From: Pseudomonadota bacterium | GTDB taxonomy: Bacteria; Myxococcota_A; UBA796; GCA-2862545 | Direction: 5' to 3' | DNA length: 49,703 nucleotides | NCBI GenBank assembly: GCA_023954855.1 | Contig: JAGSGY010000039.1 | Location: forward strand, 1 to 49,703 | Shown here: piece after piece, positions 8,847 through 16,607 of the stretch | Layout: the number at the start of each line of letters is the position of its first letter | How positions within the stretch are numbered: position 1 is the first letter of the stretch | Program-made: the position numbers and the translations under genes | Notes under the pieces: generated by a model | What the model was told of the DNA's origin: nothing | Seen by the model: the letters and a program-made list of their open reading frames with translations, nothing else | Database searches by the model: none

Positions 8847-9548
8847 ATGGACAACTCTCGACGCGCACTCCTGATCAGCATCGGCCTCACCGTCGCGCTG
8901 TACGCCCTTCCCTACGCCGTGCCGCAGGCCAGCATGCTCGCTTGGCCACTGGTGCTGGTCTCGACCCTGGCCCACGAGCTTGGGCACGGAATCGCCGCCT
9001 TGCTCGCGGGCTGTCAGTTCGACCAGCTGGTGATGTACGGCGATGCAAGCGGAGTGGCCCGCTGGTCCGGGTCGCCTGGACGCCTTGCGCGTGCCTTCAT
9101 CTCTGCCGGAGGCCTGATCGGCCCTGCCGTGGTGGCCGGTGGCCTATTCGCCGCAGCAAGAAGCCCACGAGTTGCCAGGCATGCTGCCGGCGTGCTCGGC
9201 GTGGTTCTCATCGCCGTCGACCTCCTGTTCGTGCGCAACCTCTTCGGCATCTTCTTTGTGGCGCTGTTGGGCATCGGGCTCCTGGCCCTATGGGCCAAGG
9301 CCAGCGGTGAGGTCGCCCGCACGACCCTGGTCTTTGTCGCGGTACAGCTGTCTCTCTCGGTGTTCTCACGCGGGGACTACCTGTTCACGCCGGTCGCCCG
9401 CACGGCCGAAGGAGACATGCCCTCGGACGTCGCGCACATGGCCGCCGCCCTCATCCTGCCGTACTGGGTCTGGGGTGGATTCGTGGGCCTGCTGTCGATT
9501 GCCGTGCTCTACTGGGGCATTCGGATCTACTTGAGCAAGGGCAAGTAG
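8847..9548 (+). CDS. M50B-like membrane metalloprotease
   Basis: A 233-residue integral membrane protein with about six hydrophobic segments. LAHELGHGIAALLAG near residue 35 gives an HELGH zinc motif inside a membrane helix, as in the M50B-like family. Later segments include VDLLFVRNLFGIFF and a C-terminal helix ending IYLSKGK. Members are predicted intramembrane or membrane-embedded proteases; the classical second metal-ligand motif of site-2 proteases (NxxPxxxLDG) is not visible, so activity is inferred. The start at 8847 is preceded by GGAAAG at good spacing. The gene is divergent from the M61 peptidase with only 50 bases between, so their promoters probably overlap. Confidence 0.82.
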   Translation: MDNSRRALLISIGLTVALYALPYAVPQASMLAWPLVLVSTLAHELGHGIAALLAGCQFDQLVMYGDASGVARWSGSPGRLARAFISAGGLIGPAVVAGGLFAAARSPRVARHAAGVLGVVLIAVDLLFVRNLFGIFFVALLGIGLLALWAKASGEVARTTLVFVAVQLSLSVFSRGDYLFTPVARTAEGDMPSDVAHMAAALILPYWVWGGFVGLLSIAVLYWGIRIYLSKGK

Positions 9549-9596
9549 GCCCCTTTCCGGTTGCCAGAGGCCCGCAGGAGCGGGTAGCAATGAACC

Positions 9597-10517
9597 GTGA
9601 CTCACCGCTTCCCACTTCGCACGACCGTTCTCGGCCTAGCCCTGATCATCGCCACACCCGCCATGGCCAGCCCGCTGGACTACGACGCGGACGGCGTTCC
9701 TGACTCGGTCGAACGCCAATGGGGCACCAACCCCGAGCACCCGGACAGCGACGATGACGGCGTGGGTGACGTGCATGAGCTCGTCTTCGACGAGTACGGA
9801 GAGCCGCTCGACACCGACGGCGATGGTGTGATCGACGCCCTCGACGACGACGATGACGGCGACGGCACGCCGACGATCGAAGAGGACCGCGACGAAGACG
9901 GCAACCCGCTCAACGACGACGGCGACGGCGACGGCATTCCGGACTTTCGCGACTACCGCGACGAGAATGGACCGCTCGGCGACCCCGATAGAGACGGCCT
10001 TCCCAACGAGGTCGAGGCGGCCCTGGGATCCAATCCGGACTCTGCCGACTCGGACCGAGACGGTGTGTCCGACGGAGACGAAGTCGGTGAGGGCAACACG
10101 CCCCTGGACACCGACCACGACGGTGAGCCGAACATCCTCGACAACGACGATGACGGCGACGGCATCCTGACCCGCGACGAGTCGGGCGACACGGACGGCG
10201 ACGACATTCCCGACTGTCTCGATGCCGATGATGACGGCGACGGCATCCTGACCGCGGACGAGGGCACAGAGGATGCCGATGGCGACGGCCAGCCGAACTA
10301 CCTCGACGGCGACAGCGACGACGACGGGATTCCGGACGGCCAAGAGAGCGCCGACGTCGACTGCGACGGTGAGCCCGACTACACCGACGCCGATGTGCTC
10401 GAGTCCGAGTGCGCCTGGGACGACACCATCATCGCTGGACGCGCCTGTAACTCAGCGCCGGGTCCCTTCGCGTGGTGGCTCGCACTGCTACCGCTGGCTG
10501 CCCTGCGTCGACGCTAG
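9597..10517 (+). CDS. Thrombospondin type 3 repeat protein with MYXO-CTERM-like sorting tail
   Basis: A 306-residue exported protein. The signal peptide is about residues 1-25 (LGLALIIATPAMAS). The body is an acidic array of Asp-rich calcium-binding repeats of TSP3 type, such as DYDADGVPDSVE, DSDDDGVGD, DTDGDGVIDALDDDDDGDG and DADGDGQPNYLDGDSDDDG. The C-terminus has a Cys (GRACNSAPGP), a hydrophobic segment WWLALLPLAA and the terminal LRRR, the tripartite pattern of MYXO-CTERM surface sorting signals. Likely a calcium-binding cell-surface or outer-membrane-vesicle protein. The start is GTG; an ATG seven bases upstream is out of frame. An AGGAG lies rather far upstream (about 16 bases). Confidence 0.88.
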   Translation: MTHRFPLRTTVLGLALIIATPAMASPLDYDADGVPDSVERQWGTNPEHPDSDDDGVGDVHELVFDEYGEPLDTDGDGVIDALDDDDDGDGTPTIEEDRDEDGNPLNDDGDGDGIPDFRDYRDENGPLGDPDRDGLPNEVEAALGSNPDSADSDRDGVSDGDEVGEGNTPLDTDHDGEPNILDNDDDGDGILTRDESGDTDGDDIPDCLDADDDGDGILTADEGTEDADGDGQPNYLDGDSDDDGIPDGQESADVDCDGEPDYTDADVLESECAWDDTIIAGRACNSAPGPFAWWLALLPLAALRRR

Positions 10518-10646
10518 AGCGCAGTCCGTCGGTCGCCCAAACAGCGTACTAGCCATCAAAGGACAGGTGACGGGACCTCATGGGCCACCCGCGCCTCGGC
10601 CTTCGTGATCCACGTCTCGTCAGTACTCGGCCCCCACAACGACGAA

Positions 10647-10670
10647 GGCCACACTCAAAGGAGCGTGGCC
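10647..10670 (-). terminator. Stem-loop, probable terminator of the DUF2135-like lipoprotein gene
   Basis: GGCCACACTC-AAAG-GAGCGTGGCC forms a stem of nine pairs with one mismatch and a tetraloop. On the minus strand it lies 21 bases past the stop of the lipoprotein gene and is followed by a T-rich stretch (TTCGTCGTTGT). The hairpin is certain from the sequence; its use as a terminator is inferred, and the T run is weak. It could also act on the plus strand after the TSP3 gene. Confidence 0.5.
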
Positions 10671-10691
10671 CGCGTTCAGGAGAGTCGGGAC

Positions 10692-11540
10692 CTAGAGGCC
10701 GCGAATCTGCGCCGTCGGCCAGTCGACCTCGGCGATGTAGTTGTAGCTATCTTCGCCGGAGATGGCGCGAGTGTTCGTGAACTCGAGCATGCCGTCGATG
10801 TAGATGTTGACCGTGACGCTGTTCGCGGCCGTGTAGGAGCTTCCCGGGTAATCGTGGACGACGACCGTGAAGGTGCCGAACTCGGGAGCGCCGATGTTGA
10901 TGTTCTCAGGGCCGGTGCCGCTGATGTCATCGAGGTCGAGAGCCGGGTTGTCGGCGCCGCCAGCGGCACCCCACTCGAGGCTCGTGAGGCCATCACAGTT
11001 CATGAAGTAGCAGTCGCCGGTGGTCTCGAGTGCACCGCCGGGACGGAGCAGGTGGAGGTCCATGTCGTCGCCGCTGTGCTCCCAGAACATTTCGATCCAG
11101 AGGGCTTCGGCCGGAATGGCGTTGAGCTCGACCTCGCAGGGCTCGCTGACGCGACCATCTGCGGTCACGACAATCAGCTCGGCGACGTAGAGACCGGCCT
11201 GGTCTGCGGTGAAGGTGCGGTCGGCACCGCTACCACCGAGGGTCGCGCCGGAGCCCGTCGGGCCATCCTTGAGGCGCCACTGGTAGTCGGCGATGGTGCT
11301 GTTCTCGGGGTCGTACGAGTCGCGGCCGATGAAGGAGTTCGACTCAAAGGGAGGACGAACGGTATCGGGGTTGGACGAGCAGACGGCCACGGGGGCGTCG
11401 AGCGGACTGGACGAGTCGCCCACGACTGGCGGGGTCTCGGGGTTCGTGACACCCGGCTCTTCCTGCGGCGGCGCGGTGAGGTCGTACTCAGAACATCCAG
11501 AAGCAATCAGCGAAAAAGCGAGAATAGAAAAAACACGCAT
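10692..11540 (-). CDS. Lipoprotein with PKD-like and DUF2135-like domains
   Basis: A 282-residue lipoprotein: MRVFSILAFSLIASGC gives a lipobox with Cys16. A Pro/Ser-rich linker leads to a PKD/Ig-like domain (about residues 55-140) with DSYDPENSTIADYQWRL, the usual PKD ending. The C-terminal half contains GDDMDLHLLRPGGALE and TFTVVVHDYPG, as in YfaP/DUF2135-type beta domains common in myxobacteria. Two Cys pairs may form disulfides. The start ATG is preceded by AGGAGGG. Probably an outer-membrane or surface structural/adhesive lipoprotein; no enzymatic motif is seen. It stands alone on the minus strand, downstream of a small hypothetical operon. Confidence 0.82.
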   Translation of the reverse strand: MRVFSILAFSLIASGCSEYDLTAPPQEEPGVTNPETPPVVGDSSSPLDAPVAVCSSNPDTVRPPFESNSFIGRDSYDPENSTIADYQWRLKDGPTGSGATLGGSGADRTFTADQAGLYVAELIVVTADGRVSEPCEVELNAIPAEALWIEMFWEHSGDDMDLHLLRPGGALETTGDCYFMNCDGLTSLEWGAAGGADNPALDLDDISGTGPENINIGAPEFGTFTVVVHDYPGSSYTAANSVTVNIYIDGMLEFTNTRAISGEDSYNYIAEVDWPTAQIRGL

Positions 11541-11707
11541 AGACCCTCCTGAGGCGCCGGCAAAGTAGCCAACGTCCTCGCGATTCGCCACAGAAACTCT
11601 GCAGCCTTGACAACCTACGGGATTGTTAAGGGCATGAAAAGCGAAAAAATGAATCTCCATTCACCCGAAGATGCCCGCCACAACGGGATGCACCCACCGG
11701 AAGAATT

Positions 11708-11884
11708 TCAGAGCCCCATCGAGAGGTCCCGGATCCGATCGCGAATTTTTTCGAGATCGCGGCGGGTACGTCGGCGATCCGAAAGGAGCAAGGTCGGGTC
11801 CTCCGAGCCTCTCTCGAGACGGAAGACGAGCATATCGACTTCTTGTGCCAGATCTTCGAGTTCGCGTGCAAGCGGACCGGCCAT
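11708..11884 (-). CDS. Small charged helical protein, unknown
   Basis: A 58-residue product (begins MAGPLARELEDLAQEV) that is almost entirely predicted helix and very rich in Arg, Glu, Asp and Leu with heptad-like spacing, so a short coiled coil is likely. The start is preceded by AGGTGAGGAG at good spacing and lies 25 bases after the stop of the upstream gene, supporting translation as the last gene of a minus-strand run. No family is recognised. The longer open frame upstream is compositionally unlike the rest and has no ribosome-binding site, so the short form is preferred. Confidence 0.6.
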   Translation of the reverse strand: MAGPLARELEDLAQEVDMLVFRLERGSEDPTLLLSDRRRTRRDLEKIRDRIRDLSMGL

Positions 11885-11909
11885 GGACTCCTCACCTCGG
11901 TCCCCTGCC

Positions 11910-12461
11910 CTAACCCGGGTCTTCGACTTCCTGTTCGGCGATCGCGAGTCGCTCTGCGAGATCCACGAGCTCCGCGTCTTCCGGAAAGCGTTCCAAGGCT
12001 CGCTCGAGACGCTGTCTGGCACCGGGAAGCAGTCCCTCGTCGAGCATCCGTTCGACGTGAACCGCCTCTTCAAGCGGGTGCATCGGTGGCGGCTTCTCGC
12101 GCTCGGTCTTGTCCCTGAGTCGCTTGACGTCCGCTTTCGCGGCTCCCGAGTTGGCGAGCTCACCCATCGCCCGGTCGAGCAGGGCCTTCATGCCGAGGCG
12201 CTCGGCTTCGTCGGCGATCGTCACCACCAACCGCGCACGGCCCCCGGCCAGCGCGAACATCTCATCAGCCACGGCGTCCCGCTGCTCGTGCCCAATGGCT
12301 CGACCATAGGCTCGGAACTTGCCCTTGATCTGCTTTGAGCGGAGCCAGTAGAAGTAGCTGGGCGCAATCAACGCCACTGCGGCCAGAAGCACTAGGGCAA
12401 AGGCCCAGGGCGGCAGAGCGGCGCGAAGGTTCGCGATGATATCGGGAATGACTCGAAACAC
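11910..12461 (-). CDS. Membrane-anchored TPR-like helical protein
   Basis: A 183-residue protein with one N-terminal membrane segment (WAFALVLLAAVALIAPSYFYW, about 19-39) followed by a basic stretch and a cytoplasmic helical domain. The C-terminal part (MLDEGLLPGARQRLERALERFPEDAELVDLAERL) has TPR-like helix-turn-helix spacing. Probably an inner-membrane scaffold. It lies 38 bases downstream of the DUF1444-like gene and 25 bases upstream of the small coiled-coil gene, so the three are probably one operon. No specific family is recognised. Confidence 0.72.
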   Translation of the reverse strand: MFRVIPDIIANLRAALPPWAFALVLLAAVALIAPSYFYWLRSKQIKGKFRAYGRAIGHEQRDAVADEMFALAGGRARLVVTIADEAERLGMKALLDRAMGELANSGAAKADVKRLRDKTEREKPPPMHPLEEAVHVERMLDEGLLPGARQRLERALERFPEDAELVDLAERLAIAEQEVEDPG

Positions 12462-12499
12462 GGCGGCTAGGTAGCCACCATGTTCGGAGCGGCAACTCC

Positions 12500-13132
12500 C
12501 TACGCCTCAGCGACCAGCGGCGCCAGACTCTGCGAGACCAGCACTTCGAGGGCAGCCGCGAAGCCGGGGCTCGGGTAGATCTGCGCCTCGCCAGGCGTGT
12601 CTTCCACCGCGAGAGTGGTCCAGCTCTTCCCATCAAAGAAGAACAGCTGCGTCGACAGGGCGTTGCGGTTGGCCCGCGCGGCCAGCTGTGCACCGATCAC
12701 CATCGCCGGAAGGTCGTCCAGCACCTCGTAGTGCGTGAGTGGGAGGCAGATCAGCTGGCCCCGGGTGGGGACGGCCACCAATACGCCCGACAGTGGCACG
12801 TCGATGAGGTCCTCAAGCACCAACAGGCGGGACGCCGCGTCGCCATCCTCGGCGTAGAGCGCGTATAGGAAGGGCGCCTGCGGAAGCTCGAGCCAGTCGA
12901 TGTCGTCATCGGCAATCGTACGAAGGTTCTCGACCGCAATCGCCGCAGCCGTCACCGGTGACACACCCCAGTCGAGCAGATGCTCGTGAGTCACCACGAT
13001 CGGATCCCCGCCATCGCGGAGCACGAGCTCCACACCCAGCTCGGGAGTCACGCACAGACCTGTCTGCGCGGCATCGGGCGGGCCGACCCGCGGGAAGATC
13101 AGACTCTGCGCGGTGTTCCAGTCGTGGGTCAT
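12500..13132 (-). CDS. Hypothetical protein, weakly DUF1444-like
   Basis: A 210-residue soluble acidic protein with no signal peptide. It contains VTHEHLLDWGVSPVTAAAIAVENLR, which resembles the core of DUF1444 (YtpQ-like) proteins, and a later hydrophobic core (VLVAVPTRGQLICLPL). The function of that family is unknown and the resemblance is weak. The ATG at 13132 is preceded by AAGGAGGTCTC, a strong ribosome-binding site, which decides the start over an in-frame ATG 12 codons upstream. First gene of a likely three-gene minus-strand operon. Confidence 0.7.
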   Translation of the reverse strand: MTHDWNTAQSLIFPRVGPPDAAQTGLCVTPELGVELVLRDGGDPIVVTHEHLLDWGVSPVTAAAIAVENLRTIADDDIDWLELPQAPFLYALYAEDGDAASRLLVLEDLIDVPLSGVLVAVPTRGQLICLPLTHYEVLDDLPAMVIGAQLAARANRNALSTQLFFFDGKSWTTLAVEDTPGEAQIYPSPGFAAALEVLVSQSLAPLVAEA

Positions 13133-13170
13133 GAGACCTCCTTGGTTCTCCCCCTCTGACCTCAACAATG

Positions 13171-13205
13171 GACACCAGATTCATCATCGACTGTCCCTTG
13201 GTGTC
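13171..13205. promoter_or_regulatory. Inverted repeat in a divergent intergenic region
   Basis: GACACCA and TGGTGTC, seven bases each, face each other across 21 bases in the 196-base space between the DUF1444-like gene and the divergent metallophosphoesterase gene. It could be a hairpin in the 5' leader or a regulator site. Nothing else notable is seen in this spacer. Confidence 0.25.
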
Positions 13206-13328
13206 ACGACGCCGCGAGGGCCCAGCCCCACCCGTTCCACAGAGCAAGAAAGTCGATAAGCCCGTAACCAGGCCCATCTCCGCAAACAGTCACCTCGATC
13301 ATGCCCTGGTGAGCGGGCGATCCGCCGA

Positions 13329-14231
13329 ATGCCGAAATACGCCCTGAGCGTGAAACTCTGGGCCCTCTCCGATCTGCATCTCAACCACCCGTCGAACCGC
13401 GAGGCGCTGACGCGGATCTCCGCGCGTCCTGAGGATTGGCTGATCCTCGGCGGTGATGTCGGAGAAACCCCCCAGCAGCTCGCCGCGGGTCTGGCGGTGC
13501 TCCTTCCCAAGTTCGCCCAGATCGTCTGGATCCCCGGAAACCATGAGCTGTGGACGATGCCGAGCGAGGGAGCCGAAGGTCTACGCGGCCGCGCCCGCTA
13601 CCTCGAGTACGTACGCGTGTGCCGGGCACTCGGAGTGCTGACCCCGGAGGACCCATTCCCACTCTGGCCCGGAGAGGGGCCTCCCACGCGCATCTGTCCA
13701 CTATTCCTGCTCTACGACTACAGCTTCTCGCCGGACGGCTACGACGCGGATGGCGCACGCGCCTGGGCCCGCGAAGACGGCATCATCTGTACGGACGAGC
13801 GGCTTCTGCACCCAGACCCCTACCCGACGAAGGAAGCCTGGTGCGCGGCCAGACTGGGGGCGACCGAGGCCCGCCTCGAGGCCTTGCCCCCAGGCGAGCG
13901 AACCATCCTGATCAACCACTGGCCCCTGCGCGAAGACCTGATTCGCTTGTTCCGGATTCCGCGCTTCTCTCCTTGGTGTGGCACCCGCCATACCGAGGAC
14001 TGGCACCTGCGCTTTCATGCAGACGTGGTCGTCTCGGGCCATCTGCACATGCGTGCGACGGACTGGCGAGACGGGGTGCGCTTCGAAGAGGTCAGCCTCG
14101 GCTACCCGAAGCACTGGAGCGAAGACTACGAGGTCGACGCCTATGTGCGCGAGATCTTGCCCGGACCCAGCGAGCGCGTCCGCGGCCACGCAGGACCCGA
14201 GTGGCGACGCTACGGCAAGCCGAGCGTCTAG
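13329..14231 (+). CDS. Calcineurin-like metallophosphoesterase
   Basis: A 300-residue cytoplasmic protein with the full set of metallophosphoesterase motifs in order: SDLHLNH (15-21), LGGDV (40-44), PGNHE (69-73), INHWP near 198 and SGHLH near 237. These residues bind the two-metal centre that hydrolyses phosphomono- or diesters. The substrate cannot be read from the sequence. Start ATG at 13329 is assumed; an in-frame GTG seven codons later is possible. The ribosome-binding site is weak (GGTGAG, distant). The stop codon overlaps that of the convergent arginase gene, so no terminator separates them. Confidence 0.88.
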   Translation: MPKYALSVKLWALSDLHLNHPSNREALTRISARPEDWLILGGDVGETPQQLAAGLAVLLPKFAQIVWIPGNHELWTMPSEGAEGLRGRARYLEYVRVCRALGVLTPEDPFPLWPGEGPPTRICPLFLLYDYSFSPDGYDADGARAWAREDGIICTDERLLHPDPYPTKEAWCAARLGATEARLEALPPGERTILINHWPLREDLIRLFRIPRFSPWCGTRHTEDWHLRFHADVVVSGHLHMRATDWRDGVRFEEVSLGYPKHWSEDYEVDAYVREILPGPSERVRGHAGPEWRRYGKPSV

Positions 14232-15133
14232 AGAATCGACTTGCCCATCGCGCTGTGAATCAGCCACACCGCAAGCTTTCCGGTCTTGTTGGCGAGATCG
14301 AAGGTCGGATTGAGCTCGACCATCTCCATGCCGAGAAGCTTGCCTGAGCGCGCGGCCATCTCGCACACGAGGTGGGACTCACGCAGAGAGAGGCCCCCGG
14401 GCACTGGCGTGCCGACTCCAGGCGCATCGTTCGGGTCGACGCCGTCGAGGTCGAAGGACAGGTGAACCCCCGCAGTCCCGTCGAGCACGATGGCGAGGGC
14501 TTCTCGGAGGCACTCGGCGGTACCCCGGGCGTCGATCTCGGACATGGTGTAGACGCGGATGCCGAGCTCCTTGACGAGGGGGATCTCGGTGGAGTCCACA
14601 TCGCGGGCGCCGAAGACGACCACATTCTCGGGGAGCAGGGCGGGTCGGTCGCCGGCCAGCTCGGTCAACGACTTGGGACCATGGCCGAGCAAGCACGCCA
14701 GCGGCATGCCGTGGATGTTGCCGGAGGGCGTGGTCTCGGGCGTGTTCATGTCCGTGTGCGCATCGACCCAGAGCACGCCAACCTCGGTGCCCTTTCGGTG
14801 GTGGTGACGCGCCATGCCCGCGATGGTGCCCGCAGCTTGCGCGTGGTCTCCGCCGAGGACCAGCGGGATCTGGCCGGTGTCGCACGCCGCTTCGACAAGG
14901 TCCGCAACCTCGCTGCACGCGGCCTCAATCACCGGAAGAAAGCGTGCACTGGGATCACCCACATCCGTCGCCTCCTGCGTGAGTACCCCAACGGTGCGCA
15001 CGCCGGTCACCCGGTGGCCGAGCCGCTGAAGACCGGGGATGAGCCCGGCAACGTGAATGGCAGAAGGACCCATGTCGGTGCCGCGTCGTCCGGCGCCGAG
15101 ATCCAGGTGAACGTTGGTGATGGCGATGTCCAT
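14228..15133 (-). CDS. rocF: Arginase
   Basis: A 301-residue ureohydrolase. Manganese-binding motifs are complete: GGDHA (94-98), DAHTDMNT (124-131) and SFDLDGVDP (226-234). The loop TPSGNIHGMP after the second motif is the arginase rather than agmatinase signature. It hydrolyses arginine to ornithine and urea in the cytoplasm. The N-terminal segment (HLDLGAGRRGTDMGPSAI) also matches arginases. It is the last gene of a likely minus-strand run after the GST-like and YhhN-like genes (57-base gap). Agmatinase is the alternative, judged less likely. Confidence 0.93.
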   Translation of the reverse strand: MDIAITNVHLDLGAGRRGTDMGPSAIHVAGLIPGLQRLGHRVTGVRTVGVLTQEATDVGDPSARFLPVIEAACSEVADLVEAACDTGQIPLVLGGDHAQAAGTIAGMARHHHRKGTEVGVLWVDAHTDMNTPETTPSGNIHGMPLACLLGHGPKSLTELAGDRPALLPENVVVFGARDVDSTEIPLVKELGIRVYTMSEIDARGTAECLREALAIVLDGTAGVHLSFDLDGVDPNDAPGVGTPVPGGLSLRESHLVCEMAARSGKLLGMEMVELNPTFDLANKTGKLAVWLIHSAMGKSIL

Positions 15134-15190
15134 GCGCCGCTTCTAGGCGTCTTCCTGGCCAGGTTCAAGGCCCGGAGGAACATCCACGAT

Positions 15191-15868
15191 TCAGTGGCCG
15201 TCAGCCGGTGCTACAGGCCCACCGAGCGCGATCGCTTTGTCGTAGGCCGGTCGCGAGCGCACCCGCTCGAGCCACGCGCGCAGGTTGGGCGTCGGAAAGC
15301 TCAAGCCCGCTCGCTCGAGCCCTGCCTCGATGCCGTACGACATCTGAATGTCGGCGGCTGAGAACTGTTCGCCCGCGAAGTAGGCATGCTCGCCCAGGTG
15401 CGCCTCGACGAAGGCGAACAGCCGCTCGAGCTCGGCCGTGGTGTAGGCGGCATCGATTTGCTTCGAGACGGCTCGCCCGACAGGCCGCACCAGGAACGGA
15501 ACCTTGGGTCCGTGCAGCTGCGAAGTGATGAGTCGCACCAGCAAGGGCGCCATCAATGAGCCCTCGGCGAAGTGCAGCCAGTACCTGAACAGCCTGCGGC
15601 CATCGGCATCTTCGGGCCGAAGCGTTCCGTCGTCAAAGCGCTCGAGAAGCTCTTCGATAATCGCGCCCGACTCGGCGAAGACCACCCCGTCGACGGCGAC
15701 CAGCGGAGCCTTGCCGAGCGGATGGAGATCACGCAGCTCACGAGGCGCACGGAAGTTCCTGTCGCGCTTGTGCACCTGAAGCTCGAACGACTGCCCCAGC
15801 TCCTCGAGCAGCCAGAGAATCCGGGTGGAACGCGAGTACTCGAGATGATGTACGACGATGCTCGTCAC
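15191..15868 (-). CDS. Glutathione S-transferase family protein
   Basis: A 225-residue cytoplasmic GST. The N-terminal thioredoxin-like domain shows HHLEYSRSTRILWLLEELG with a likely catalytic Ser, HPLGKAPLV with the cis-proline, and ESGAIIEELL, the glutathione gamma-glutamyl contact. The C-terminal helical domain includes YFAGEQFSAADIQMSYGIEA, the usual N-capping motif. These enzymes conjugate glutathione to electrophiles or act as peroxidases; the substrate is unknown. It begins eight bases after the stop of the YhhN-like gene, so the two are almost certainly co-transcribed. Confidence 0.9.
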   Translation of the reverse strand: MTSIVVHHLEYSRSTRILWLLEELGQSFELQVHKRDRNFRAPRELRDLHPLGKAPLVAVDGVVFAESGAIIEELLERFDDGTLRPEDADGRRLFRYWLHFAEGSLMAPLLVRLITSQLHGPKVPFLVRPVGRAVSKQIDAAYTTAELERLFAFVEAHLGEHAYFAGEQFSAADIQMSYGIEAGLERAGLSFPTPNLRAWLERVRSRPAYDKAIALGGPVAPADGH

Positions 15869-15876
15869 GGAGTCTC

Positions 15877-16521
15877 CTAGGTCGCGGAGGCCGCGAACAT
15901 GAGCTGGGCGGCGTAGTAGAGCGGAAGCCCCACGGCGCGGTTCTCAAAGCCGGTGGACACAAATCGGTCCCGAGCCACGCAGAGGTCCGAGATGAAGAAC
16001 ACCACGGCGCCCGCAAGCAGTGTGAGCCGGCGCGGCGAGGGGTCCACGGCGACCGAGGCGATGGCTGCAGCCACCATCGTCGAGATCACCAACACATAGG
16101 CGGCGACGGCCGGTTTGAGGGGACCGGCATGCGGACCGACCCAGGCCCAGACCCGCCAGGCGATCAAGCCCACGACGAGCGCTGCCGCAGCGAAGGCCGG
16201 CATGCTGATGCCGATGAGCCCGAAGACCACGAGATAGCCGACGTGGCCGAGCAGGAACGAGCCGATGCCCGCCATGAATGGCTTCTTCTCGCGGGAAAGC
16301 AGAAACCAGTCGCCAGCGGCGCAGAGCCAGAGCGCAACGAACAGCGCAACACCATCGGCGTGGCCATCGAGAGCGCCGTTCTGCCATCCGTAGAGAATGA
16401 ACAGAAGCGAGGCCGGCACCTTGGTCGCGATGCGTAGCCAGAGGATGTCGTTGGCCTCACCATAGAGGAGGCCCGCGACGGCGAGAGCAGTGAGAGCGGG
16501 AATGAGCATGGACCGGCCCAT
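15877..16521 (-). CDS. YhhN/TMEM86-family membrane protein (lysoplasmalogenase-like)
   Basis: A 214-residue protein with about seven or eight membrane helices. AAGDWFLLSREKKPFMAGIGSFLLGH carries the GDxxL motif of the YhhN/TMEM86 family, and FFISDLCVARDRF near the end is the second conserved acidic motif. Animal TMEM86B and a bacterial homologue hydrolyse the vinyl-ether bond of lysoplasmalogens. Myxobacteria make ether lipids, so such a role is plausible but unproven. Start MGRSMLIPAL at 16521 was chosen; a start four codons later is possible, and the longer frame upstream overlaps the divergent promoter region of the OPT gene. Co-transcribed with the GST-like gene. Confidence 0.85.
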   Translation of the reverse strand: MGRSMLIPALTALAVAGLLYGEANDILWLRIATKVPASLLFILYGWQNGALDGHADGVALFVALWLCAAGDWFLLSREKKPFMAGIGSFLLGHVGYLVVFGLIGISMPAFAAAALVVGLIAWRVWAWVGPHAGPLKPAVAAYVLVISTMVAAAIASVAVDPSPRRLTLLAGAVVFFISDLCVARDRFVSTGFENRAVGLPLYYAAQLMFAASAT

Positions 16522-16607
16522 ATCCCGCCGCCGTAGTTGCGGGCGGCACGAACTTTTGGCGTCGGAGCGCCACTCGTGCGATATCTGCGCCCCCCGGAGA
16601 CACACCC

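Noticed and set aside
9680-10400. Tandem DNA repeats (GACGACGACGGCGACGGC-like)
   Set aside because: They follow from the Asp/Gly-rich calcium-binding protein repeats and are not an independent DNA repeat or CRISPR.
11607-12338. A 243-codon plus-strand frame covering the small minus-strand genes
   Set aside because: Its product is Arg/Ser-rich without domains, while the minus strand has good ribosome-binding sites and a clear membrane helix.
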